From Egicoccus sp. AB-alg6-2 (GTDB lineage: Bacteria > Actinomycetota > Nitriliruptoria > Nitriliruptorales > Nitriliruptoraceae): a stretch of DNA of 64,000 nt. The notes beneath the pieces are model-generated. The model was given only the letters and a program-made list of their open reading frames with translations, made no database searches and had not been told where the DNA came from. This document shows, one piece after another, positions 38,077 through 47,427 of the stretch. Both the position numbers and the translations under genes were made by a program. Every line of letters starts with the position of its first letter. The stretch's first letter is position 1. The DNA lies in contig NZ_JBGUAY010000008.1 of the NCBI RefSeq assembly GCF_041821025.1, positions 1 through 64,000 on the forward strand, given 5' to 3'.

Positions 38077-39605
38077 CCGCCCACCACCTCTCGTGCCGCA
38101 GGCCGGTGATCGCGTTCGCGCTCACCGGCCTGCTGGTGCTGCAGCCCGCCGCGGCGACGGCCGCCGCAGCGGACACCACGGCGATCCGTACCGGCGAGTC
38201 GGTAGGCATCGACCGCTGGGTCGAGGAGCGCGTGGGAGCACGGGATCTCCCGGGTGTCGCCGTTGCGGTCGTCCGCGGCGGCCAGGTCGTCCACCTTGCC
38301 GGGTACGGCGTCGCCGACGACACCGGCCGCCCGGTCACGCCTGACACGCCGTTCCTGCTCGGTTCGGCGTCCAAACCCTTCACCGCCGCGGTGGTCGGCC
38401 AGCTCGTCGAGGAAGGCGTCCTGTCGTGGGACGAGCCGGTGTGGCCGCACCTGGCACATCTCGTCGACCGGGCGCCGGACGGCTTCGAGACGGTGACGGT
38501 CGAACAGCTCATCACCCACACCGCTGGGCTGGGCATGTACGTCGGCGTCGCTGGTGAGGTGACCCTCCACGATGGCCCCAACGCCCTCGGACTGCGCGTC
38601 GCTGAGCTGCTGGCCCACCCTCTCGCCCACCCACCGGGTGACACGTTCGCGTACAGCAACGCCGGCTTCACGCTCCTCGCCGCCGTCGTGGAGCAGGTCG
38701 CGAGTGACCGCTTCGCGGACCAGCTCCAGGACCGCATCTTCGGCCAGCTGGGCATGAGCGGCTCGTTCGCGACCGCGGACGATCACCGGGCAGCCGACTT
38801 GGCGACCGGTCATCGCCTCTGGTTCGGCCGCTGGCGCCCGGCGGCGCTGCCCTACGACGACGCCGGGGTAGCCATGGGCTACGTCGCCTCCACAGCTCGC
38901 GACCTCGCCCGGTTCATGGAGGCACACCTCGAGAGCCATCCCGCGATCCCCGCCACCGCCGCCCAGATCGCCGCGGGCCCCGTGGAGCCGACCGGGTGGA
39001 CCACCACGTTGGACGCCGGCTACGGGCGCGGCTGGTTCGTCGACGAGTTCGCCGGCACGACCGTCGTCAGCCACACCGGGTCACTGGGCCACTTCACCGG
39101 CCACCTGCTGCTCGCCCCGGAAGCCGACAGCCTCGGCATCGCCGTGCTGTCCAACGCCAGCGCCTTCGTCGCCGGCGGCCCCGGCGACCCGGGCCACGAC
39201 GCCCAGTACGACCTCGGCTTCGGGCTCCTACGCATCCTGCTCGGCGAGCAACCCCAGCCCGTCAACCCGACACCGCTCATGACCCTCGCCCTCCCGGTCG
39301 GGGGATGGGCCATCGTGGCGCTGCTGCCGACCTGCATCCTGCGCTCCGCGTTCCGGTCACGTCACAGAACCGGCGCCGAATCCGGAACTGCGACACGCCG
39401 CGTCCGCGTCCGTCAACTGCTGCCCGGAGCCTTCGCCATCATCGGCGGCGCCGCACTCCTCACCGCGCCACTTGGCATGGTTCGCCACTTCCACCCCGAC
39501 ATCGGATGGGCCCTCACCAGCCTCGCGTGGCTCGCGCTCGCCCTGGGCGCCGTTCGCTTCGCCCTGCCGCTGCTCAGCAAGATGGGCAGGTCGAGCGGCA
39601 ACTGA
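38073..39605 (+). CDS. Serine hydrolase, beta-lactamase class C / PBP4 family
   Basis: About 510 residues. A signal sequence (to about residue 35) is followed by a serine beta-lactamase/D-Ala-D-Ala peptidase-like domain. The nucleophile motif is GSASKPFTA (S-x-x-K), the second motif is YSNAGF, and HTGSLGHFTG takes the place of KTG. The C-terminal third has about three membrane helices. The GTG at 38073 overlaps the previous stop and is preferred; a GTG at 38067 is also in frame. The family covers esterases and peptidases as well as beta-lactamases, so antibiotic hydrolysis should not be assumed. Confidence 0.82.
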   Translation: MTAHHLSCRRPVIAFALTGLLVLQPAAATAAAADTTAIRTGESVGIDRWVEERVGARDLPGVAVAVVRGGQVVHLAGYGVADDTGRPVTPDTPFLLGSASKPFTAAVVGQLVEEGVLSWDEPVWPHLAHLVDRAPDGFETVTVEQLITHTAGLGMYVGVAGEVTLHDGPNALGLRVAELLAHPLAHPPGDTFAYSNAGFTLLAAVVEQVASDRFADQLQDRIFGQLGMSGSFATADDHRAADLATGHRLWFGRWRPAALPYDDAGVAMGYVASTARDLARFMEAHLESHPAIPATAAQIAAGPVEPTGWTTTLDAGYGRGWFVDEFAGTTVVSHTGSLGHFTGHLLLAPEADSLGIAVLSNASAFVAGGPGDPGHDAQYDLGFGLLRILLGEQPQPVNPTPLMTLALPVGGWAIVALLPTCILRSAFRSRHRTGAESGTATRRVRVRQLLPGAFAIIGGAALLTAPLGMVRHFHPDIGWALTSLAWLALALGAVRFALPLLSKMGRSSGN

Positions 39606-39872
39606 TCGTGTACCGCCCGACCGAAATTCAAAGCACCGGCGGACACCTCCACCGCTGGCCAGGACACTGCGGGCGTGTTCTCCTGGTCTCAGCTGTGAGG
39701 CGTCCGGGAGAAGCGAGCTCACGACATCACGGTGGCTCCGGGGAGCAGTGCTCCTGGCGGTGTGCATCACTTGCGCATGCGACGGTCATGGGGGATGCCG
39801 ATGATGGCCCCGGCGTAGGTGTTCTACAGTGTCTGCGGGCCGGCGCCAGTTGGCATGACGTAGGGGGATGAA

Positions 39873-41084
39873 GTGGTGAAGAGCAGTTCTGGCGTTGCTC
39901 CGGTGGGTGAGGAGCAGCGGCTTGCTGCGGTACGCCGCTATGACATCCTCGATACGCCGCCGGATGGCGCGTTCGACCGGGTGACGGCGCTCGCTGCGCG
40001 GGTGTGTCAGGTGCCGATCAGCACGATCACGATCGTCGATGAGGATCGCATCTGGTTCAAGTCGGCCTTGGGTCTCGATGGCGTCAGCCAGATCGATCGT
40101 GAGCCCGGGCTTTGCGCGTCGGCGATCATGCAGCAGACGCCGTACCTGGTCAGCGATGCGGCGATCGATCCGCGGACCCTGGACAACCCGCTGGTGTGTG
40201 GCGAGCTGGGTCTGCGGTTCTACGCGGCGGTGCCGCTTCGCACCGGCGACGGTCACAACCTGGGGACGCTCAACGTCATCGACTGCGAACCCCGCGATCT
40301 GCCTGACGAGCAGTTGGCGATGCTCGAGGACCTCGCCGCGATCGTGATGGACGAGCTGGAGTTGCGGCTGTCCGCAAAGCGGGACGTCGAGCTCGAGTCG
40401 TTGCGTGCTGCGGCGGCATTCCGGGACACGGTCGTAGCTGGCATCTCGCACGAGATGCGCACGCCGCTTGCCGTGCTCAACGGGCTGGTGGATCTCTTCG
40501 GCGCCGATTCGCAGGATGGCGCGGCCGATGAGCTGCGTGAGGTGTTTCGCCGGCAGGTCCGCTATCTGAACCACCAGGTGGAGCAGTTCCTCGACTACAC
40601 ACACCTCGAACATGGCGAGCTGCCCGGTCTTCAGATCGAGCCGAGCCCGCTCGCGCCGGTTGTGGAAGAGGCAGCCGACCTGCACCGCGACCGGGGCAGG
40701 GTGGAGGTCGAGGTGGTTGACGACCCGCCCCCGGTGCTCATCGACGCCCGCCAGACGCTGCATGTGCTTTCCGAGCTGGTCAGCAATGCGGTGCGGTTCG
40801 GCCCCAGCGACGAGCCGGTACGCATCCGCATCACGGGCGATAGCGACGAGGGGACCGTTCGGGTCGAGGTCGCCGACCGCGGTCCGGGCATCCCGGCGCA
40901 GGCCCTGCCGCACCTGTTCGAGCGCTACTACCGGTCGCCGGACAGCACCGGCACCGGTCTGGGCCTGTTCGTTGCCAACGCGCTTGCCGACGCGCAAGGC
41001 GCCCGGATCGAGGCGGCATCCACACCAGGAGACGGCAGCCGCTTCACGCTGGTGCTGCCCGCCGCAGACGGCGACCGACGATGA
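39873..41084 (+). CDS. GAF-domain sensor histidine kinase
   Basis: 403 residues, no membrane segment. A GAF domain (about 15-170) begins RLAAVRRYDILDTPPDGAFDRVT and is of the type found before HisKA kinases and diguanylate cyclases. The HisKA domain carries the phospho-His in ISHEMRTPLAV (about 191-201). The HATPase has SELVSNAVRFG, DRGPGIP and GTGLGLF. The start is GTG at 39873 or 39876. Its stop overlaps the next gene, a stand-alone receiver (ATGA). Confidence 0.9.
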   Translation: MVKSSSGVAPVGEEQRLAAVRRYDILDTPPDGAFDRVTALAARVCQVPISTITIVDEDRIWFKSALGLDGVSQIDREPGLCASAIMQQTPYLVSDAAIDPRTLDNPLVCGELGLRFYAAVPLRTGDGHNLGTLNVIDCEPRDLPDEQLAMLEDLAAIVMDELELRLSAKRDVELESLRAAAAFRDTVVAGISHEMRTPLAVLNGLVDLFGADSQDGAADELREVFRRQVRYLNHQVEQFLDYTHLEHGELPGLQIEPSPLAPVVEEAADLHRDRGRVEVEVVDDPPPVLIDARQTLHVLSELVSNAVRFGPSDEPVRIRITGDSDEGTVRVEVADRGPGIPAQALPHLFERYYRSPDSTGTGLGLFVANALADAQGARIEAASTPGDGSRFTLVLPAADGDRR

Positions 41085-41428
41085 CGCGGCGCGTGCTGCT
41101 GGCCGACGACGAAGCCGGCATCCGCACCGTCGTCGGGCTGCAGCTGCAACGGCGAGGCTGGGAGGTCCTCACCGTGTCCGATGGAGAAGCCGCGCTCGCG
41201 GCCGCTCGCACCGGCGACTACGACGTCTTGGTGCTCGACCAACGGATGCCGGGCCTGACCGGACTGGAAGTAGCCCAGGCGTTGGCCACCGAAGTGCCGG
41301 TCATCGTCTACTCCGCCTACCTCGACGACGAGCTGCACCGGCAGGCCCGAGAACTCGGCTGCCACACGTCAACGAAGACCGACATCACCGCACTCCTCGA
41401 CCGCATCGAGCAACTGACGGCCACGTGA
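41081..41428 (+). CDS. Single-domain response regulator
   Basis: 115 residues containing only a receiver domain: LLADDEAG (acidic pocket), phospho-Asp in VLVLDQRMPGL, VIVYSAY (switch Ser) and TSTKTD (conserved Lys). There is no output domain, so it probably acts by protein-protein contact or as a phosphate sink. It overlaps the GAF kinase by four bases and is presumably its direct partner. Confidence 0.88.
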   Translation: MTRRVLLADDEAGIRTVVGLQLQRRGWEVLTVSDGEAALAAARTGDYDVLVLDQRMPGLTGLEVAQALATEVPVIVYSAYLDDELHRQARELGCHTSTKTDITALLDRIEQLTAT

Positions 41429-41722
41429 ACGGAACGCAGCGTGGCCCTTCCAGCCTCCTGGTCGGCCGAGGGGGCCGGCGCGCCCTCCGGCGCAGCCGGA
41501 GAAGCTGGAGGAACGGTTTGGGGGCATGAGCAGAGAACCGCTGCCGCCGGGTGGATGACGTCGATGACACGGCGTTACGTTGTGTCCGGGTCGATCCCGG
41601 CTGGTCGCCGCTTCAGCTTCGTTCCCGACTCGGAGCGTTCGGAGTCAGCGTTCGCTGCATCGCGGTCTGGCGAGACTGCTGCACCTTCCGGCCGCCCGAG
41701 AGCGCTGGCGATCTACGACCGA
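41429..41722. other. Convergent intergenic region, no gene seen
   Basis: About 294 bases between the receiver gene and the convergent MmcQ/YjbR gene. No reading frame with protein-like composition was found, and I see no clear terminator hairpin. Confidence 0.4.
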
Positions 41723-42130
41723 TCAGGAGGCGGCCAGGTCCCGGACGAGCGTCTTCGGGGCGACGAGACGGTATGCGTCGACGAGGAGGGAGGCGACCTC
41801 GCTCCAGTCGGGATCGACATCGACCCGAAGACCGATCCATCCGCGGTGACCGACATACGGCGGTCGGAAGAAGCGCTCTGGCTCCGCCGCGACGAGTTCC
41901 TGCTGAACACCTGAAGGTGCAGGACAGATCACCGCCAGCCGCCCATCGCCGTGATGGTCGTCGGTGAGGTAGCAGACGGTCCGTTTTTTGCGCACGAAGA
42001 AGGTCACTGCCCCGTGGCTGAGACGTTCGGTCACCTCGGGGAACGTCGAGCAGATTCGCCGAACACGCTCGGTTGCCGACTCGACGTCCGCGTCGGTGTA
42101 CGTCAATCGGTCGCTTGGTGTGGGCTCCAT
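41723..42130 (-). CDS. MmcQ/YjbR family DNA-binding-like protein
   Basis: 135 residues matching the MmcQ/YjbR fold: VRRICSTFPEVTERLSHGAVTFFVRKK near the start, then YLTDDHHGDGRLAVICPAP, VGHRGWIGLRVD and the C-terminal VDAYRLVAPKTLVRDL. The family adopts a double-wing DNA-binding-like fold but its function is not established. Start ATG at 42130. Confidence 0.85.
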   Translation of the reverse strand: MEPTPSDRLTYTDADVESATERVRRICSTFPEVTERLSHGAVTFFVRKKRTVCYLTDDHHGDGRLAVICPAPSGVQQELVAAEPERFFRPPYVGHRGWIGLRVDVDPDWSEVASLLVDAYRLVAPKTLVRDLAAS

Positions 42131-42483
42131 GGGGGAACTGTCCCACAGGAGGACGACGCGCGCTAACGCCAGGCCGACGCGCGTGGCGACGGCTTACGTA
42201 CGGTTCCCCATAGAACGCGATCATCCTGACCCCGACACGAAGTCGGGGCTGCCGCGTGCTTGTCGCGGCAGCCGTTGATGGGTCCGCGAGGTCACCCGGC
42301 TCGACCATCGATCACCTGGCTTCGGCGCGATGCCGCAGCGTTGTCCCATACTGCACGCGTCGACCCGCGGCGGGGCCGTGTCGTAGGTGTCATCATCGTC
42401 CATGAGCCGGTCGGGGCCCGACCCCGGGTGCGCGGCCGGCGTGGCGGTCCCGTTCGGCTCGGGAGCGCCCGGAAGGCAGTCAG
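42131..42483. other. 353-base intergenic region with one hairpin
   Basis: No gene is apparent. GGCTGCCGCG (42247-42256) pairs exactly with CGCGGCAGCC (42264-42273) around the loop TGCTTGT. There is no T-run. The region must hold the promoters for the two divergent flanking genes. Confidence 0.45.
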
Positions 42484-44433
42484 GTGAAGACGATCGGCCA
42501 TGACGCGGGTGCGCAGTTGGCACTGGCGGAACGAGCCCTGGAGACGGGCGAGGTCGATCATGCGAGGGAGCACCTGTCCGCTGCGGTCCGGGAGTTCACC
42601 GCGGTCGGCGACCGACGGCAGGCCGCGCTGGCCTGCGCCCGGCTGGGCGACCTGTTCGCCCATGCGATCGGGAACCTGACCGCCGCCCGCTCCTGGTTCG
42701 GCAGGGCGATCCAGCTGGTCGAGACCGAGCCGCCGTGCATCGAGCAGGGTTGGGTGGCCGTCGCGGCGTTGGGTTGCGACGTCGATGATCCGACCGTGCT
42801 GCTCGCGCGGTCGGAGCTTGCCCTGGATCGTGCGCGGCAATTCGGCGACGTGAACCTCGAGATGCTCGCCCTGGCGAACGCCGGACTGGCGCACGTCCAG
42901 GCGGGGCGGCTGGTCGAGGGCAGGGAACAGCTCGACGAGGCCATGGCACTGGCCAGCGGGCCCGCCGACGACGTGGAGGCGGCCGGGAAGTCGGTCTGTT
43001 CGTTCCTGACCGCCTGCTACTACACCGCCGACTTCCACCGGGCAGGCACCTGGGCCGACATCCTGCGCGGCCGTGGCCTGATCGGCACGACCGCGGGCGT
43101 CCCGGTGTTCCTCGGCAACCACTGCGACAGCGTCCACGCCACCGCGCTGAGCGAGCTGGGCCGGTGGGTCGAGGCCGAGGCGGTGCTGGTCCGCGCGATC
43201 GACGCCTTCGAGGCGTGCATGAGCGTGCCGAGCTGGCACCCCGCCATCGCGCTCGCCGAACTGCGCATGCGCCAGGGACGGCTCGCGGATGCCGAGATGC
43301 TGCTGCTCGGGAAGGACGGCCACCTGCAGGCGCTGCTGCCGGCCGCCCGCCTCCATCAGATCCGTGGCGACCACGACCTCGCCCGGGCCACTGCGACGCG
43401 GGGGCTCCGAGCGATCGGCGACGACCGATTGCGGGCCGCCGAACTGCTGGCCGTGCTCGTGGACACCGAGCTCGACGCCGGGGACGCCGACGCGGCGGCC
43501 CGCGCCTGCGACGAACTGGCCGCGCGCGCCGATCAGCTCGACGTCCCGGGACTGCAGGCCAGGATCGCTGCATCGCGGGCGCGTGTGCTCGCCGCAAGGA
43601 ACGAGGTCGCCGCCGCGATCGGGACGGTCGAGGGCGCGCTCGACCGGCTCCCGCCCACCGGGATGCCGGTGCTCCGTGCCACCCTGCTCCTCGACCTCGT
43701 CCAGCACCACGACCGGGCGGGCAACCGGGCAGCGGCCACGGTGGAGGCCCGCAGCGCGGTCGCGACGCTGAGCGGCCTGGACGTGGTGCTGCCGGCTGCC
43801 ACCGTTGCTCTGCTCGAACGGGTCGGGGTCACGGCGCCTGGCATCCGCCCCGCTGCGCTCACGGCCACCCTGCGACGCGACGAGCGCGGCTGGGTCGCCG
43901 AGTGCGCCACCACGCGGTCGCGCCTGCGGGACACCAAGGGTCTGCGCTACCTCGCCGAACTTCTGCGCCAGCCGGGCATCGAACGGCACGCGCTCGATCT
44001 GGTGGACCGCGTGGAGGGCATGGCGGTCGACGGCACGGCGGCCGAGCGCCGTCGCCTGGGCGATGCTGGCGAGCTGCTGGACGCGACGGCTCGCAGCGCC
44101 TACCGCCACCGGATCGAGGCGCTGAGAGGCGAGATCGATGACGCTCTCGCCACCGGTGCGGAGGAGCGCGCCCAGGCCCGTCAGACCGAGCTCGATGTCC
44201 TGGTGGATCAGTTGGCGCAGGCCTTCGGGCTGGGCGGTCGAGCCCGACGGGCGTCGTCGGCGGCCGAACGGGCCCGCCTCAACGTCACTCGGGCACTCCG
44301 GTCCGCGACGGCGGCATTGGGTGAGGCCCTTCCGGAGGCGGGGACCGTCCTCGACCGCCGCCTACGCACCGGCCTGTACTGCGCCTACGAACCCGGCGAC
44401 GGCGACGAGGTGCGGTGGATCGTTCAGTCCTGA
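42484..44433 (+). CDS. TPR-repeat protein with the C-terminal domain of large AAA/TPR regulators
   Basis: 649 residues, cytosolic. Residues about 10-440 are helical repeats of tetratricopeptide type (for example ACARLGDLFAHAIGNLTAARSWFGRAIQL and LARARATATRG-like segments). Residues about 455-640 (WVAECATTRSRLRDTKGLRYLAELLRQPG...RTGLYCAYEP) match the C-terminal domain I associate with actinobacterial AAA-ATPase/TPR transcriptional regulators. The NTPase domain that usually comes first and an HTH are both absent. GTG start at 42484. The metallo-hydrolase gene follows after about 100 bases. Confidence 0.65.
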   Translation: MKTIGHDAGAQLALAERALETGEVDHAREHLSAAVREFTAVGDRRQAALACARLGDLFAHAIGNLTAARSWFGRAIQLVETEPPCIEQGWVAVAALGCDVDDPTVLLARSELALDRARQFGDVNLEMLALANAGLAHVQAGRLVEGREQLDEAMALASGPADDVEAAGKSVCSFLTACYYTADFHRAGTWADILRGRGLIGTTAGVPVFLGNHCDSVHATALSELGRWVEAEAVLVRAIDAFEACMSVPSWHPAIALAELRMRQGRLADAEMLLLGKDGHLQALLPAARLHQIRGDHDLARATATRGLRAIGDDRLRAAELLAVLVDTELDAGDADAAARACDELAARADQLDVPGLQARIAASRARVLAARNEVAAAIGTVEGALDRLPPTGMPVLRATLLLDLVQHHDRAGNRAAATVEARSAVATLSGLDVVLPAATVALLERVGVTAPGIRPAALTATLRRDERGWVAECATTRSRLRDTKGLRYLAELLRQPGIERHALDLVDRVEGMAVDGTAAERRRLGDAGELLDATARSAYRHRIEALRGEIDDALATGAEERAQARQTELDVLVDQLAQAFGLGGRARRASSAAERARLNVTRALRSATAALGEALPEAGTVLDRRLRTGLYCAYEPGDGDEVRWIVQS

Positions 44434-44536
44434 GTGAACGATGGCGCCCGTACGTGAACGCCCTGGGGGTGGAGCCGATCCACGACCAGGAGGCCTTCGC
44501 GATGAGTCCGAGCCGTACGACCGCGACGGGAGGGCG

Positions 44537-45361
44537 ATGATGGACGCCCCCTACGAGGCCGCCCCCGGTATCCACGTGCTGCCGTCACAGGTGCCGCTGC
44601 CGGGCGTGGGGGTCCTGCCGGTCAACGCCTACCTGATCCTGTCCGCCGAACCGGTCCTGGTCGATGGCGGGATGGGCGCGGACAGCGACGAGTTCCTCGA
44701 CGCGCTCTCCTCCATCATCGACCCGACGGCGCTGCGCTGGGTGTGGTTGACCCACGACGATGCCGACCACACCGGGAGCATCCAGCGTGTGCTCGAACTG
44801 GCGCCCCGGGCCCGCCTCGTTGCCCATGCGTTCAGCGCCTTGCGCATGACGTCGTGGTGGCCGGTGCCGCTGGACCGTGTCCATGCCATCAGGGTGGGCG
44901 ACCGGCTCCCGGTCGGCGACCGCACGCTGCGGGCAGTGGCACCTCCGCTCTACGACAGCCCGATGTCGGTCGGGTTGCTCGACGAGGCCACCGGTGCGCT
45001 GTTCTCCGTGGACTCGTTCGGCGCGCTGCTTCCCCAGGCGACCCAGAACGCCGCCGACGTCCCCGAGGAAGCGCTGACCGGCGGCATGCAAGCATGGGCC
45101 GCCGCCGACTCGCCGTGGGCGCACCTGCTCGACCGCGAACGGTTCGGGCAGGTCCTCGAGGGAGTGCGCCGCCTCCAGCCCAGCCGCATCCTCTCCTCGC
45201 ACCTGCCGGCAGCCAATGGGACCTCGATGGACCGGTTCCTCGAGGTGCTGGCATCGGTGCCTGACGCCGAACCGGCCGTCCCCCCGAACGACGCGGAGTT
45301 CGCCCAGATGGTCGCAGCGATCACCGAGGTGCAACCGCCCCAGCCGGTGGGTGCGATGTAG
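44537..45361 (+). CDS. Metallo-beta-lactamase-fold hydrolase with a variant metal motif
   Basis: 274 residues. The MBL fold is indicated by LVDGGMG (about 41-47), a metal-binding loop THDDADHTG (72-80) and late SSHLP. The standard motif is HxHxDH; here it reads His73-x-Asp75-x-Asp77-His78, so one His ligand is replaced by Asp. Such a site could still bind iron or zinc, as in related acidic-ligand variants, but zinc beta-lactamase activity is unlikely. Two adjacent ATGs (44537 and 44540) are possible starts, preceded by GGGAGGGCG. Confidence 0.8.
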   Translation: MMDAPYEAAPGIHVLPSQVPLPGVGVLPVNAYLILSAEPVLVDGGMGADSDEFLDALSSIIDPTALRWVWLTHDDADHTGSIQRVLELAPRARLVAHAFSALRMTSWWPVPLDRVHAIRVGDRLPVGDRTLRAVAPPLYDSPMSVGLLDEATGALFSVDSFGALLPQATQNAADVPEEALTGGMQAWAAADSPWAHLLDRERFGQVLEGVRRLQPSRILSSHLPAANGTSMDRFLEVLASVPDAEPAVPPNDAEFAQMVAAITEVQPPQPVGAM

Positions 45362-45412
45362 GACTGGGCGCGCGCAGGATCGCTGGCGGAGCGTGCTGGA
45401 GGGGCTGGTCCG

Positions 45413-45964
45413 TCACGTCGCGTTGGCCGCGAGACCGTCGAGGTAGTCGTCGAGGTGGCGATGGGCGATCACTCGCTCCTCGGCAGGATCGAGTCCGATC
45501 GCAAGCGGTCGACAGAAGCGGATCGAGGCGATGGCGATGTCGCTTGCGCTGACCCCGTTCCCCACCGCTCCATCTCGTCGGGCAGCATCGGTCAGCCGCT
45601 CGAGCACATCCGCAGCGGCTGAGCGTCGTTCGGGCCAGTCCGAGTGGTCGAGCAGGGGATAGACGAGGTTGACGACGCCGAGTCCGGTGTCGATGGCGCC
45701 GTGCAAGTAGCGGCGCAACGCCTCGCCGCCGGTGGTCGACTCCGCGAGCGCCGCTTCACCGAGCTGGATCGTTCGGTCGAGGACGTCGAGGACCACCCCA
45801 CGCAGCAGCGCCTGCTGGTCCGGGAAGTGTCGATACAGCGTGCCGATGCCGACGCCTGCCCGCTGAGCGACGGCGTCCCTGGACGGCTCGCCGCCGATGT
45901 CCAGGATCAACTCGACGGCCGCATCCAGGAGCCGTCGACGATTCCGGACTGCATCGGCACGCAT
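45413..45964 (-). CDS. TetR-family transcriptional regulator
   Basis: 183 residues. The N-terminal helix-turn-helix is RNRRRLLDAAVELILDIG...SRDAVAQRAGVGIGTLYRHFPDQQALL, typical of TetR. The C-terminal half is the ligand and dimer domain. It is divergent from arr with 65 bases between starts, and a perfect 12-bp palindrome lies in that gap, so repression of itself and of arr is likely. The ligand is unknown. Confidence 0.9.
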   Translation of the reverse strand: MRADAVRNRRRLLDAAVELILDIGGEPSRDAVAQRAGVGIGTLYRHFPDQQALLRGVVLDVLDRTIQLGEAALAESTTGGEALRRYLHGAIDTGLGVVNLVYPLLDHSDWPERRSAAADVLERLTDAARRDGAVGNGVSASDIAIASIRFCRPLAIGLDPAEERVIAHRHLDDYLDGLAANAT

Positions 45965-46002
45965 CGGCGCTCCTTCCGGTCGGTGGTCGCGTCCGTTGAA
46001 AC

Positions 46003-46014
46003 GGAATATATTCC
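46003..46014. promoter_or_regulatory. Perfect 12-bp palindrome, candidate TetR operator
   Basis: GGAATATATTCC is an exact palindrome in the 65-base gap between the divergent tetR-type gene and arr. It is the only AT-rich stretch there and overlaps plausible promoter elements. Assignment to this TetR protein is inferred from position. Confidence 0.6.
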
Positions 46015-46029
46015 TCCGAATCGTGAAGC

Positions 46030-46554
46030 ATGGGGTGTAGATTGGGTGAGCGGGAACCGGCCACGACGTCCATCACCGAAAACATCGCGGATTCGAGGGG
46101 CGCGGCCGACGCCCCCGTGACGTTCGAGAGCTGCGGACACGTCGAAGGTCCGTTCTTCCACGGCACGACAGCGAGCTTCGGGATCGGCGACGAGGTCGTC
46201 GCGGGGCATCCTTCCAACTACCACGAGGGTCGAGCCTCCAACCACGTCTACTTCGCCGCGCTCCTCGATTCAGCCATCTGGGGAGCGGAGCTGGCCGCGG
46301 CGCTCACGGGCGGCGACGGGCGAGGCCGCGTCTACGTCGTCGAACCGACCGGCCGGTTCGAAGGCGACCCCAACGTCACCAACAAGCGGTTCCCCGGCAA
46401 CGTCACGCGCTCCTACCGAACCCGACACCCGATGGTCGTCGTCGGCGAAGTGCAGGACTGGAAGGGCCATGCACCAGACGCGCTGCAGGGCATGCTCGAC
46501 CACATCGCCCGGCTCCGTGCCCAGGGTCTGGACGTGATCGAGGACGAGGTTTGA
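46030..46554 (+). CDS. arr: NAD+-rifampin ADP-ribosyltransferase (Arr)
   Basis: Arr enzymes ADP-ribosylate the C23 hydroxyl of rifamycins and so inactivate them. The catalytic/NAD motif PFFHGT (His44) and the block DPNVTNKRFPGNVTRSYR (113-130) are characteristic. The length beyond residue 30 matches the roughly 140-residue family; the first 30 residues from ATG 46030 are extra, and a GTG at 46117 would give a more standard start. A divergent TetR gene and an intergenic palindrome suggest regulated expression. Actinobacteria commonly carry chromosomal arr. Confidence 0.9.
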   Translation: MGCRLGEREPATTSITENIADSRGAADAPVTFESCGHVEGPFFHGTTASFGIGDEVVAGHPSNYHEGRASNHVYFAALLDSAIWGAELAAALTGGDGRGRVYVVEPTGRFEGDPNVTNKRFPGNVTRSYRTRHPMVVVGEVQDWKGHAPDALQGMLDHIARLRAQGLDVIEDEV

Positions 46555-46627
46555 AGCGCGCTGCGCTCCCAACACGCGGAAGAGTCAAGCGCGCCTCATT
46601 CGCCCACGCGTCGTGCCGGACCGGGCG

Positions 46628-47074
46628 TTACCCACGCTGGTCGACCGGTTGAGCGTCGTCGCGGCCCGCGAGGCGCGTACCCGACCCGCGCGCCGTGCGT
46701 CGGGCTCCGAGCAGGCTCATCCCGGCCGAGAGCCCGACCCCGGCTGCCACCAGCGGCGATTCGAAGGGCTCCCATCCGCGTGGACCAAGGCGGTGGCGGA
46801 CGAGTCGCTCAGCCAGGTAGCCACTCGTCATCAGCGAACCCAGCAGCCGCAGCCCCCTCGCCGCCCATGCACTCCCGCGCGTCGCCACGACGGCCGTGAG
46901 GACCACCTGTGCGACGAGCATGGTGACGGGGGCTGAGAACGCCGTTCCTGTGAGAATCGAGTCGCGCGCAACCCTGTCAGACGCACCCTTGCTGATGCCG
47001 ACGTCATACGCATGACCGCGTCTGATCGCCACGGCCATCCCCATCAGCCCGCACGCGAGCTGAGCGAGCGACAC
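46628..47074 (-). CDS. Small membrane protein, unknown function
   Basis: 148 residues with about three hydrophobic stretches (roughly 3-17, 43-68 and 108-125) and a basic, Gly/Arg-rich C-terminus. The start is ATG at 47074. It is convergent with arr, 73 bases apart. No family recognised. Confidence 0.5.
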   Translation of the reverse strand: MSLAQLACGLMGMAVAIRRGHAYDVGISKGASDRVARDSILTGTAFSAPVTMLVAQVVLTAVVATRGSAWAARGLRLLGSLMTSGYLAERLVRHRLGPRGWEPFESPLVAAGVGLSAGMSLLGARRTARGSGTRLAGRDDAQPVDQRG

Positions 47075-47427
47075 CCCGACGAGCGCCTGCTCCGAACGGC
47101 GCCTTGTTCTTGTCGCTCCCCATGGGTCGCCCCTTCGAGAGAACCCGTCCAGGTGCCGGGGCCCCCGTCAGCCACCTACCGATTATGGCGGAATCTTGTC
47201 GAACCGGGGCGTACTACCTCGAGGGCACTGGCCACCACGCGAACAGCTCCGGGTTGGAGGCGTGCAGCCTGACGACCTGAGCCAAACGACAGGAACGAAC
47301 CCTCGTCCAGGTCGAGGAAGTGGGGCCCTCCTCGCGGTCGGCCAGCGTCGAGTAGTCGATCTGCCGCTGCGCCGCAGCCTGAAGCGGACCGAGGCTCCGC
47401 AGGGAGGGATCGAACTACAGTGCACAA
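47075..47427. other. 353-base intergenic region, nothing identified
   Basis: Frames here have composition typical of shadow reading. No paired operator boxes or terminator were recognised. It should contain the promoter of the response regulator gene at 47428. Confidence 0.35.

Noticed and set aside
38073-39605. Serine hydrolase as an antibiotic-resistance beta-lactamase
   Set aside because: The SxxK and YxN motifs are present, but the third motif is HTG and the C-terminus has membrane helices, as in many esterase/peptidase relatives; resistance cannot be claimed.
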